NCBI RefSeq assembly: GCF_014892515.1
Contig: NZ_JADBGR010000068.1
Coordinates: 1 to 64,000 of the forward strand
From: Myceligenerans pegani
GTDB taxonomy: Bacteria > Actinomycetota > Actinomycetes > Actinomycetales > Cellulomonadaceae
Reading direction: 5' to 3'
DNA length: 64,000 nucleotides
The first letter of the stretch is position 1; every line of letters begins with the position of its first letter. Both the position numbers and the translations under genes were made by a program. Below are positions 27,082 through 34,586 of this stretch, in pieces. Below the pieces are notes generated by a model that was not told where the DNA came from, ran no database searches, and saw nothing but the letters and a program-made list of their open reading frames with translations.

Positions 27082-27702
27082 TCAGCGCCCGCGGGATCGC
27101 TGGGCGGTGCAAGGGCCAGACCGCCCACCGCCTATCTGCTCCCATGCCGCTCGATCCATCAGGTAGTGAGGCATCTCCATCCTGACTCCTCCGGATGCGG
27201 TTCTCACTGTCGTTCCGGCCCGCTCGAACCCAGCGTGGACAAGCGCGCGGTGACCAGCTACGTCTCGGGGTAGCCGGATCGCTCGGACCTCATCCAGCGC
27301 ACGAAGTTCGAAGGCGATCCAGGCCAGGCCGGAGAGCGCTTCGGCCCCGAGACCGAGGCCCCACCAGTCAGGATGTATGGCGACATCCGCTTCGCACGCC
27401 GACTCCTGCGCTCGACTGCCAACGAGGGTTCCGCAGCCGACCGTCCGTCCACTCCTGGCGTGCACAATGGCGAGCGTGGCGTCCTTCGGCGCAAGTCCGG
27501 AGCCCGCCTTTTCCGAGCCTTGAACGGCACGTCCCACCAAGTCACGCACCTGTTCGCGATTGAGCAGGCCGTGGCGGCGATGCCGGACAACGCGGTAGTC
27601 GCTGAAGAGCGCAAACAGAGCATCGACGTCCTCGACGCGAATCGGTCGCAGGACAAGACGGGTGGTCGCGCGCAAGGCCTCGGTGATCAGATCTTGACTC
27701 AT
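27082..27702 (-). CDS. GNAT-family N-acetyltransferase
   Basis: This 206-residue acyltransferase is of the RimJ/RimL type. It begins TTRLVLRPIRVEDVDALFALFSDY, has the acetyl-CoA-binding segment HPDWWGLGLGAEALSGL (the Q/RxxGxG/A loop is present as GLGLGA), and ends with the LVHAGFERAGT strand typical of the family. A 20-residue basic tail follows. It is coupled to the upstream unknown gene by an ATGA overlap, so it belongs to the radical SAM-SerRS-carbamoyltransferase operon. It may acylate an amino group of the product for synthesis or self-protection; that is inference. Confidence 0.85.
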   Translation of the reverse strand: MSQDLITEALRATTRLVLRPIRVEDVDALFALFSDYRVVRHRRHGLLNREQVRDLVGRAVQGSEKAGSGLAPKDATLAIVHARSGRTVGCGTLVGSRAQESACEADVAIHPDWWGLGLGAEALSGLAWIAFELRALDEVRAIRLPRDVAGHRALVHAGFERAGTTVRTASGGVRMEMPHYLMDRAAWEQIGGGRSGPCTAQRSRGR

Positions 27703-28394
27703 GCTGCGCCTTCGTCAGTGCCAGCTGAGCTCGCGACCTGCATGGCTCTGCGTACGGCGTTGAACGTCTCCCATACCGATGCCGCCGTGTCGACCTCGCC
27801 GTGGATCATGTTGGTCAGTCCATCGGTGCTCATGGCTCGGCGCACGAGGAGCTTGGCCGGGAGCATGAGAGCAGCGTTCTCGCCGGTCCATACCTCAATC
27901 CGGACGGGAGCCCTGGTCAGCAGCGGAATGAGCAGGTGACGATGCCGTTGGAAGTTGTTGGAGCGCCCGTAGAGGACATCGATCGTCGGAGCGGTCAGCG
28001 TGAGTTCGACGGCGTCGCGGCACGCCAGACCAAGGGCTTTGAGGAGCAGGGCGAACTCCGTGTGCAGCGATGTCACCGTGACGTCGCTTCCCGCCTGTGG
28101 CGAAAGTGCGGTGACGCCTTCGGCCAAGGCCGACCAGACGGCGATGTCGTACTCCGGATTTCGGGGCAGTCTCAGAGCCGCCTTGCGCGCGACGGCGGCC
28201 ACAAGGTCTGGCTCGGCGACGGCGTCAGGGTCGACGCCCTGAAGCCAGGCCAGGACAGAGGCCCATCCCACGCGGATCCGGGCACGATCACCGGCGGTGC
28301 AGGGGCGGTTGAAGCCGTTGGGCTTGTACATCACCAGCGCCGCGTCGCAGCTGCTGACCGTAGAGATAGGGCGGGCTGCCGCGCCGTCGGGCAT
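27699..28394 (-). CDS. Unknown protein of the accessory operon
   Basis: I do not recognise this 231-residue protein. It is soluble, mostly helical in its first half (RARIRVGWASVLAWLQGVD, DLVAAVARKAALRLP), with a central part that reads ALLLKALGLACRDAVELTLTAP and a later strand-rich part VRIEVWTGENAALMLPAKLLVRRAM. There is no signal peptide, Cys cluster or nucleotide-binding loop. The ATG at 28394 has GAGGAGAG nine bases upstream and lies 13 bases after the carbamoyltransferase stop; its own stop overlaps the GNAT start. Its tight coupling to both neighbours means it is probably needed in the same pathway. Confidence 0.75.
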   Translation of the reverse strand: MPDGAAARPISTVSSCDAALVMYKPNGFNRPCTAGDRARIRVGWASVLAWLQGVDPDAVAEPDLVAAVARKAALRLPRNPEYDIAVWSALAEGVTALSPQAGSDVTVTSLHTEFALLLKALGLACRDAVELTLTAPTIDVLYGRSNNFQRHRHLLIPLLTRAPVRIEVWTGENAALMLPAKLLVRRAMSTDGLTNMIHGEVDTAASVWETFNAVRRAMQVASSAGTDEGAA

Positions 28395-28407
28395 TGGTTC
28401 GCTCTCC

Positions 28408-30120
28408 TCATCGAGCCGGTGGTAGGACTTGGATCTTTCCCATGACAAGTGCATCGAGACCGCAGGCGACGAAGGTGCGTACCGCATCGGCGGGGGCGTT
28501 CACGATCGGTTCGTCGGCCTCGTTGAACGACGTGTTGAGAACTACGGGCAGGCCTGCGCGGCGCCGGTACTGCTCGATCAGGTCCCAGAACATTGGGCTG
28601 GCCGCGCGTTCGACCGTTTGCACGCGTGCAGTGCCGTCGACGTGAACGACGGCTGAAACAGTGCCCCGTTGTGCCGGAATGACATCGGCCGTGGCCAGCA
28701 TGTACGGGTACACGTAGCGGCCCGCTGCGTGCAGGCGAAAGTAGGCGTCCCCATGCTCGGCGAGCACTGCAGGAGCAAGCGGCCGGAACAACTCGCGGCG
28801 TTTGATCAGGGCATTGATTCGTTCGACGACTGCGCCATCTTGGGCGGGAGCAAGGATGCTGCGCGCGCCCAGCGCACGGGGTCCGAACTCGGTACGCCCC
28901 TGTGCCCAGCCGAGCACCTTCCCTGCGGCAAGGAGTTCAGCCGCGCGCTCAGCCGGGTCGGCGACAGGCGTCACACGGTATCCAAGAGCTGGGAGGTGCT
29001 GGACGGCTCGCTCAACATCGTTGTCGGAGAGTTCTGGCCCGTGCAGTGCATGGCGCCACGCCTCACGCTCGCTGGCGTCGGCGACAAGCAGGGCGGCACC
29101 GACAGAGGCCCCGGGGTCCCCTGCCGCGGGCTGGACGTAGACCTCATCGAACAGGCCCGACTCGACGATGCGCTGGTTGAGCACGCAGTTGAGGGCGACG
29201 CCGCCGGCCAGGCAGAGGCGGCGGTGCGGGGTCAGCTTCCGGGCGTACCTCAGGAAGCGCAGGACGAGCTTCTCGAGTAGCACCTGCGCGCCATGGGCAA
29301 CGTCCCGATGGCGGTCGTTGATCTCCTCGTCTGGCTCTCGTGGCGGGCCGAGCAGATCGACGAGCGCAGGGCTGAAGAGCCTGCGGTGCGAACTGGGCCT
29401 CCGATGATGATCGAAGTACGACAGGTTCAGCCGGAGTCGGCCGGATCCATCGACGGTGGCCAGTTGCGAGATATTGCTGACCACCTTGGTGCTGCCGTAG
29501 GCGGCCAGGCCCATCACCTTGTACTCGTCGTTCTGCGGCTGGAAGCCGAGGTACCTGGTGAGCATCGAGTACAGGTAGCCGAACGAATGCGGATAAATGA
29601 CGCTGTGCAGCTTCCTCAGGTGCCCGTCGCGCCCGTCGTAGATGCAGGCGGTCTCATACTCGCCGCGGCCGTCGAGAGTGACCACGAGCGCGTCGTCGAA
29701 CGGCGAGGTGAGATACGCGCTGGCGGCGTGAGCGCGATGGTGAGCTACAGGCGTGATGCGAACATCGGGGTGCAGCAACCCTCTCTCACGCACCTGAGCG
29801 GGTAGCCGTCGCCGTCGGAGGTACTTGTCAACATCAGACCTCAACGAGCCGAGTGAGTCCGGGAAGGCGTGCCACAGGTTCGCCGGTGCGAGCATCGCCT
29901 GGAGGCGTGGATCGACGAACAGCGCGACATCGTCGATCTCGCCGGGCTCGAGCCCCACTTGATCGAGGCACGCCTTGATCGCCTCTGTGGGAAACGCCTT
30001 CGTGTGCTTGTCGCGGGTCAGGCGTTCCTCTTCGACGGCAGCCAAAACCCGGCCCTGGAGAACAAGTGCGGCGGCCGAGTCGTGCGTGCCGAAATTGATC
30101 CCCAGGACCGGTGATGTCAT
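28408..30120 (-). CDS. O-carbamoyltransferase (TobZ/NodU/CmcH family)
   Basis: This 570-residue enzyme is expected to transfer a carbamoyl group from carbamoyl phosphate via carbamoyl-AMP to a hydroxyl of a small molecule. The N-terminal Kae1-like domain has LGINFGTHDSAAALV, the metal ligands in HHRAHAASAY (about 127-136) and VVTLDGRGE, then LAGGVALNCVLN. The C-terminal YrdC-like domain contains GRTEFGPRALGARSILA and VVLNTSFN. All landmarks of the family are intact and the length is standard. Members act in antibiotic and nodulation-factor tailoring, so this gene strongly suggests a secreted or secondary metabolite. The ATG overlaps the SerRS stop (ATGA). Confidence 0.93.
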   Translation of the reverse strand: MTSPVLGINFGTHDSAAALVLQGRVLAAVEEERLTRDKHTKAFPTEAIKACLDQVGLEPGEIDDVALFVDPRLQAMLAPANLWHAFPDSLGSLRSDVDKYLRRRRLPAQVRERGLLHPDVRITPVAHHRAHAASAYLTSPFDDALVVTLDGRGEYETACIYDGRDGHLRKLHSVIYPHSFGYLYSMLTRYLGFQPQNDEYKVMGLAAYGSTKVVSNISQLATVDGSGRLRLNLSYFDHHRRPSSHRRLFSPALVDLLGPPREPDEEINDRHRDVAHGAQVLLEKLVLRFLRYARKLTPHRRLCLAGGVALNCVLNQRIVESGLFDEVYVQPAAGDPGASVGAALLVADASEREAWRHALHGPELSDNDVERAVQHLPALGYRVTPVADPAERAAELLAAGKVLGWAQGRTEFGPRALGARSILAPAQDGAVVERINALIKRRELFRPLAPAVLAEHGDAYFRLHAAGRYVYPYMLATADVIPAQRGTVSAVVHVDGTARVQTVERAASPMFWDLIEQYRRRAGLPVVLNTSFNEADEPIVNAPADAVRTFVACGLDALVMGKIQVLPPAR

Positions 30121-31355
30121 CCGGCCGTGGGCTTCCCGATCAGGTCCTGGCCACCCAGGTAGGGACGCAGAACTTCGGGCACTGTGACAGTGCCGTCGTC
30201 GTTGAGGTTGTTCTCCAGGATCGCGAACACGGCGCGGTCGGTGATGCCGGTCGAGGAGATCGTGTGTGGCAGCACAGTCTTGCCGTCCGCGCCCTTGAAC
30301 CGGATCTTGAACCGGCGCGCCTGGTAGTCCCACAGGTTCGTGTTCGAATGCGTCTCCTTGTAGGCGCCGAACGACGGGAACCACGCCTCGGTGTCGTACT
30401 TCTTGTACGCCGGGGCTCCCATGTCGCCCAGGCACACCCGCACCACACGGAACGGCAGCTCCAGAGACGTCAGGATGTCCTCGACATTCTGCTGACACTC
30501 CTCGAGCATCGCGTCCGAGTCGGCCGGGTCACAGATGATGATCTGCTCCACCTTGTGGAACTGATGCACTCGGAACCCGCCACGGTTCGACCGGCCCGCC
30601 GACCCTGCTTCAGTTCGGAAGCATGGCGAGAAGGCCGTGACCTTGATCGGGAACTCCGACGCGTCCACGATCGTGTCGCCGTAGTAGCCGATCAGGGTCT
30701 GCTCCGAGGTGCCGATCAAAGCCAGATCGGAGTCGGCGACCTGGTAGATCTGGTCGGCGAAGAACGGCAGGTACCCCGTGCCGAACAGCGTCCGCTCACG
30801 GGCGAGCAGCGGCGTCAGCATCGGCGCAAAGCCGCGCTTGACCAGGAAGTCCTGCACGTAGGTGAACACCGCCCAGGCCAGGCGGGCACCATCACCCTTC
30901 CAGTAGTAGAAGCCGTTGCCGGCGACCTCGGCGCCCCGAGCCATATCGAAGATTCCCAGCCGCTCACCGATGATGTCGTGCGAACGGTTCTCGTCAGCGG
31001 GCACGGGGGTGCCGAACGCGCGCAGTTCCACGTTGTCTTCGTCCGAATGCCCGAGCGGAGTATCTTCCGCGAACAGATTTGGCAGTCGGACCCACAGCTC
31101 GTCGCGAGCCTTCTCAAGCTCACGAAACCGCTCGGTAGCGTTCTTCAGGTCCTGCTTGAGCGCGCGGGCCTTATCGATGTCCGCGCCCTTGCCCAGCTTC
31201 TTCTGCTCCGCACGCAGCGTCTCCATCTGGACCTGCGTCGCGCGCATCTCGGAGTCGAGAGAGATCAGCCCGTCCACATCGACGTCGGACTCCTTGGCCT
31301 CGACCGTACGGCGCACACGGTCAGGGTCGGTACGCAACAGGGTGATGTCGATCAC
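30117..31355 (-). CDS. Seryl-tRNA synthetase paralogue in biosynthetic operon
   Basis: This class II synthetase has the SerRS coiled-coil tRNA arm (about residues 30-90) and catalytic core. TSEQ (216-219) stands at the serine-binding TxE position, motif 2 is CFRTEAGSAGRSNRGGFRVHQFHKVE (split here by position 245-270), and the class II Arg of motif 3 is kept. Two core segments differ from housekeeping SerRS: the usual E-x-S-S-x-S-N-x-x-D-F-Q-A-R-R reads ETHSNTNLWDYQARR, and the NGS motif before motif 3 reads TISSTGITDR. Length (412) is close to normal. It overlaps its neighbours by ATGA on both sides. A dedicated SerRS may supply seryl-tRNA as a donor, as in valanimycin synthesis, or give resistance to a seryl-nucleotide-like product, as in albomycin producers. 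Confidence 0.9.
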   Translation of the reverse strand: MIDITLLRTDPDRVRRTVEAKESDVDVDGLISLDSEMRATQVQMETLRAEQKKLGKGADIDKARALKQDLKNATERFRELEKARDELWVRLPNLFAEDTPLGHSDEDNVELRAFGTPVPADENRSHDIIGERLGIFDMARGAEVAGNGFYYWKGDGARLAWAVFTYVQDFLVKRGFAPMLTPLLARERTLFGTGYLPFFADQIYQVADSDLALIGTSEQTLIGYYGDTIVDASEFPIKVTAFSPCFRTEAGSAGRSNRGGFRVHQFHKVEQIIICDPADSDAMLEECQQNVEDILTSLELPFRVVRVCLGDMGAPAYKKYDTEAWFPSFGAYKETHSNTNLWDYQARRFKIRFKGADGKTVLPHTISSTGITDRAVFAILENNLNDDGTVTVPEVLRPYLGGQDLIGKPTAG

Positions 31356-32227
31356 AGGGCGTCTCTCCTCGATGGTTGCTGGTCATCGTGCTGGCAGTGC
31401 GCGAATGCCGACACGCGGCTGTGTGACCGCTCGAAGAGGCCGATTGCCTCTTGCAGGTGCCGCGGGTTCGACGTGGTGATCGCCAGCGCCGAGACCCGCT
31501 GGTCGGCAAGAGCCCACTCTAGCGCCGAGAGCCTCCTCATCCCGGATCGGACCGTCTGATCGACGAGGCGTCCCCGGTCGAGCGGCGACATCCCGACGAA
31601 CGCCCGACCCGACTCGACGACGCCATTCACGTACAGCGCGGACCACCGGTTGTGCAAGTTGTACTGCGCGGCGACCCCGCCAATCCCACGGCAACGCAGA
31701 GCGCCCAGCACGTGCGCGGGCTCGTGACAGTACGCATACACGGAGCCGACGACACCGGTGACGCGGCACAGGTCCTCACCCAGCGCGTAGAAGTCGGCAG
31801 CGGCGCCCTCGTCGCGCAAGAGTTGACGGTCTTGCGTGCGCTTGACGTCAATCTCAAGTACGAGCACGTCGACCGCGCTGATCCCGAGCGCCACGACCGA
31901 AGCTTCCAATGCCTCCGCGATCCTCGCGGCGATGACTCCGACGTTCACACCGAGCGGAGCTTCCGCCTTGACCAGGTGCCGCACTCGGCAGCCGGTCTCG
32001 TCTAGGACCTGGCGCACCGCCCATTGGGTGCCAAGCCGCGGGTTGGAGTGGATCATGCTGACTCCGGACCGGAGAGCGAGCCGGAGTGCCGCCATGCCGG
32101 GAGCCGAATCCTTTCCCGGCCGGAGGCGGCCCTCGACGAAGGTGCTCGTGCCGAAGCAGTACCTGTCGAGTGCCGCCCGGGATTCGACACCTTCACGGGC
32201 GGTTGGTTCCGTTGGCACGGTACTCAT
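31352..32227 (-). CDS. Aldo/keto-reductase-like protein lacking catalytic Asp and Tyr
   Basis: The 291-residue protein looks like an aldo/keto-reductase TIM barrel. It begins RYCFGTSTF and ends with the cofactor-side segment SALEWALADQRVSALAITTSNPRHLQEAIGLF, which resembles the AKR phosphate-binding end. At the position of the usual D-T-A-x-x-Y-G catalytic motif it reads HSNPRLG (about residues 60-66), so the Asp becomes His and the Tyr becomes Leu; a Lys in LVKAEAP may be the catalytic Lys. Standard AKR chemistry is therefore unlikely. It may have another function or be a binding partner. Both ends overlap their neighbours by ATGA, so it is tied to the pathway. Confidence 0.8.
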   Translation of the reverse strand: MSTVPTEPTAREGVESRAALDRYCFGTSTFVEGRLRPGKDSAPGMAALRLALRSGVSMIHSNPRLGTQWAVRQVLDETGCRVRHLVKAEAPLGVNVGVIAARIAEALEASVVALGISAVDVLVLEIDVKRTQDRQLLRDEGAAADFYALGEDLCRVTGVVGSVYAYCHEPAHVLGALRCRGIGGVAAQYNLHNRWSALYVNGVVESGRAFVGMSPLDRGRLVDQTVRSGMRRLSALEWALADQRVSALAITTSNPRHLQEAIGLFERSHSRVSAFAHCQHDDQQPSRRDAL

Positions 32228-33423
32228 GCGTCGGCTGTTGGGACTTCGACCGGGCGGGTCGGTTCGGCCAAGCCCGTCCCGCACGCACCTCCTGAGCAGC
32301 CACCGCCCGCCGCGACTGCGCCGCCAGGTGTCTCCTCCGTGGCGGTGCGGGTCAGGATCGTCTGGAAGTAGGCGATCGACTTCTCCTTGCCCACCACCTT
32401 GTCGAACCGAAGTTCGCCGAGCTGGTCGCGGTAGTGGCGCCGCTTGGGATTATCGACGTCGAACTGCTTGCTGTCGCGGTAGCCAGTCAGGCGAGCGAAG
32501 GTGTCGCGCTTCTCGGACAGGCTCATGCCCCACAGCGTCGGCGGGTTCTTCTGACTGATGCAGATCGTCGTCATGCCGTTCGGGCTGATCCGCAGCTTCC
32601 AGCAGCCGCCGCACGGGTAGTTCCATGAGAACATCGCCAGCACCGCGACCTTCACACCGGTGTCGCCGATCTCGTAGTAGTTGTAGGACGGGTTGTCACC
32701 CTCGATCGACTCGCGCGGCACGGGCCTCAGTTCTCCGGCCTTGGCCAGCGCGGCGAGGATCGCCTCCTCATCGACGAACTGGTCCTTCCAGAACTGCTCG
32801 CCCTCGTCCCCGAGCTGGGCAGGGTTCGACGGGAAGAACTGGTTCAGTTTGATCGCCAGCTGCCCCGCATACCCCCGACGGTTGTTGACGTCCCGCGCGA
32901 ACTCCACGAATGCTGGCAGCTCGTCGAGCGTGTCGCGCATCGTCACGCACGACAGCTTCGTCATCGTCGGCAGCAGTTCCACCGACCGTTCGATGCTCTT
33001 CAGCGTGTCGTCGTGGAATCCGCGCCGGGTGAGGAACAGGTTCTTCTGCTCGTCAAGTGTGTCGATACTGATGATCGCCCGCGTCAGGCCAGCGTCGACT
33101 GCGTCCTCAATGAACCGGTGCAGCCGATACCCGTTCGTCGTCACGATCTGCTGGGCGAGACCGATTTCCTTCCCCGCGCGCAGCATGTCGACGAAGTCCT
33201 TGCGCACGGTCGGCTCACCGCCGGTGTAGTGAACCCGGCTGATCCCGATGTCGTGCCCGGCCTGGAGCACCTCGATCGCCTCGTCCAGCGACGGCTGGAC
33301 GATCACCCCCTGCGGCCCTTCCGGCAAGCAGTACCGGCAGCGGATGTTGCACCTCGACGTGATCCCGAACCGCAGGTTCCACTTGCGCATCCCGGGTGAG
33401 TACCGGTTGTCCATGACCTTCAC
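32224..33423 (-). CDS. MoaA-like radical SAM enzyme with second Fe-S cluster motif
   Basis: The protein has about 399 residues. Near the N-terminus it has the radical SAM triad C-x3-C-x2-C (CNIRCRYC, residues 25-32) and the SAM motif YTGGEPTVRKD. A C-terminal C-x2-C-x13-C (271, 274, 288) matches the second cluster of MoaA, the GTP 3',8-cyclase. The MoaA arginine pair after this motif reads K-x-R (CWKLRIS), and the C-terminal Gly-Gly of true MoaA is missing; a Gly/Cys-rich tail (GGGCSGGACGTG) is there instead. It is the first gene of the operon, not near other molybdopterin genes, so a pathway-specific role is more likely than cofactor synthesis. GGGAG lies six bases before the GTG at 33423; ATGs at 33429 and 33438 are alternatives. 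Confidence 0.88.
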   Translation of the reverse strand: MKVMDNRYSPGMRKWNLRFGITSRCNIRCRYCLPEGPQGVIVQPSLDEAIEVLQAGHDIGISRVHYTGGEPTVRKDFVDMLRAGKEIGLAQQIVTTNGYRLHRFIEDAVDAGLTRAIISIDTLDEQKNLFLTRRGFHDDTLKSIERSVELLPTMTKLSCVTMRDTLDELPAFVEFARDVNNRRGYAGQLAIKLNQFFPSNPAQLGDEGEQFWKDQFVDEEAILAALAKAGELRPVPRESIEGDNPSYNYYEIGDTGVKVAVLAMFSWNYPCGGCWKLRISPNGMTTICISQKNPPTLWGMSLSEKRDTFARLTGYRDSKQFDVDNPKRRHYRDQLGELRFDKVVGKEKSIAYFQTILTRTATEETPGGAVAAGGGCSGGACGTGLAEPTRPVEVPTADA

Positions 33424-33533
33424 GGGCATCTCCCACATTGTGCGATCGCTGACAGAACGCGCCGTCAGAACTGCTCACGACGCAGATAGCGCAGACGAAC
33501 CACCCCGAAGTTCACAACATAGGGCACAGATGA

Positions 33534-33539
33534 TGTCAA
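33534..33539 (-). promoter_or_regulatory. Consensus -35 TTGACA upstream of the accessory operon
   Basis: A perfect minus-strand TTGACA lies about 110 bases before the radical SAM start, in a relatively A+T-rich 246-base spacer. No strong -10 was found at 16-18 bases (TGTGAA is the best), so the promoter assignment is tentative. Confidence 0.35.
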
Positions 33540-33684
33540 ACTCTTTCTGGTCGGGCTGGATGGTTCGTACGTGATCATCCAACTCCGGCTAATCCGCCCG
33601 GTACAGTGCACGCCCGCCGCATCCTTGTGGCATCCGTGTCGCAACGAGGTGCTGACCGGCGGCGGAGCTGGGATTGGCCAACCG

Positions 33685-34038
33685 CTATTGCGCGACCTGC
33701 CGGCGTCGAATTGACGACAGGGATCGGACTCGCCGCGGCGTGCGGACCTCGCCCAAGAGGGTGCAGCGCACGCCGTGCTTCTCCAACTCGAACGCGAGCC
33801 GGATGTACGCCTCGGCCAGACGAGCCGACCCCGGCACCACCACGACGTCGGCGTGGCGGTGGCGAGCGGTCTCGGTGACCTGGCTAATGGTCAGACCGTC
33901 GCGGGCATCGTCGAGAACGTCCGCCAGAGCGAAGCCTTCTGCCTGCGCGTACGCGGTCACGGCCTCGCGCTGCTGCTGTGCTTGGGCATCGGTGTGCGCG
34001 GCGATGTAGCCGAGCACAACCGGACGCGGCCCGTTCAC
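33685..34038 (-). CDS. Serine-recombinase-like N-terminal domain protein without catalytic serine
   Basis: This protein of about 117 residues resembles the N-terminal catalytic domain of resolvase/invertase recombinases: VVLGYIAAHTDAQAQQQREAV, then YAQAEGFALADVLDDARDGLTISQVTETA, then VVVVPGSARL and a final strand. In true recombinases the first segment reads Y-x-R-V-S-T-D; here the Arg is Ala and the nucleophilic Ser is His. No DNA-binding domain follows. It cannot recombine DNA by the known mechanism and may bind DNA or a partner. The GTG overlaps the stop of the preceding 97-residue gene (GTGA), so both form a small operon. Confidence 0.65.
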   Translation of the reverse strand: MNGPRPVVLGYIAAHTDAQAQQQREAVTAYAQAEGFALADVLDDARDGLTISQVTETARHRHADVVVVPGSARLAEAYIRLAFELEKHGVRCTLLGEVRTPRRVRSLSSIRRRQVAQ

Positions 34039-34328
34039 CCGTCGCTCCCGGCCAGCGCTCGCACGTGGCATTCCAGGCCTGAGACGGTGCCGGACCAGTC
34101 GGCGACGGTCGGTACCGCGAGGCGCTGGATGAAGGTCTCCGACAGGCCGAGGTCGCGGGCGATCGAGGCGCCCTCGGACAGGTGGACGGGTTCGATCGTG
34201 ACGGTGCCGCCGCGCAGCAGGGTCAGGCGGGCGATGCGGTCCTCACCGAGCATCTCCACGATCTCGGTCAACGCAACGAACATCGCGTGCAGGGAGGGCG
34301 TTGGTGCAGGCGTCTTGGTGTTCGACAC
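34035..34328 (-). CDS. Small unknown protein paired with the recombinase-like gene
   Basis: The 97-residue protein is not recognised. It has a helical N-terminal part (MFVALTEIVEMLGEDRIARLTLL) followed by a short beta segment GTVTIEPVHLSEGASIARDLGLSETFIQRL and a C-terminal strand. There is no membrane segment or Cys motif. It is the first gene of a two-gene operon with the recombinase-like protein and is divergent from the XRE-TPR regulator gene across a 258-base spacer. Confidence 0.6.
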   Translation of the reverse strand: MSNTKTPAPTPSLHAMFVALTEIVEMLGEDRIARLTLLRGGTVTIEPVHLSEGASIARDLGLSETFIQRLAVPTVADWSGTVSGLECHVRALAGSDG

Positions 34329-34492
34329 GGTTCACGCTCCAGAGTTCGGCGTCAGCCCACGAGCAACGATCAGCGGCGGGCCCTCGTACCGTCCCATCGG
34401 ACCTGTCGCGCGGAGAACTCTGTAGCGCACACCCGACGCGATCGCTCCGCTTTCGTGTGCATCGCGCGGTGTGTCATCTCTGTAGCATCCTC

Positions 34493-34498
34493 TGCGCG
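34493..34498 (+). promoter_or_regulatory. Candidate -10 TAGCAT for the XRE-TPR operon
   Basis: TAGCAT lies about 90 bases upstream of the regulator start in the divergent spacer 34329-34586. No clear -35 or operator was seen in that spacer. Confidence 0.25.
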
Positions 34499-34586
34499 GC
34501 CATCGCCAGATGCCCAATGGCGCCGTACGGTGGACGGGCATCAGAGATCGCAGCCGGAAACACCGCAGCCGGAACGGAGTGCCTCG

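Noticed and set aside
32224-33423. Annotation as housekeeping moaA
   Set aside because: The GTP-site R-x-R reads K-x-R, the C-terminal Gly-Gly is missing, and the operon context is biosynthetic.
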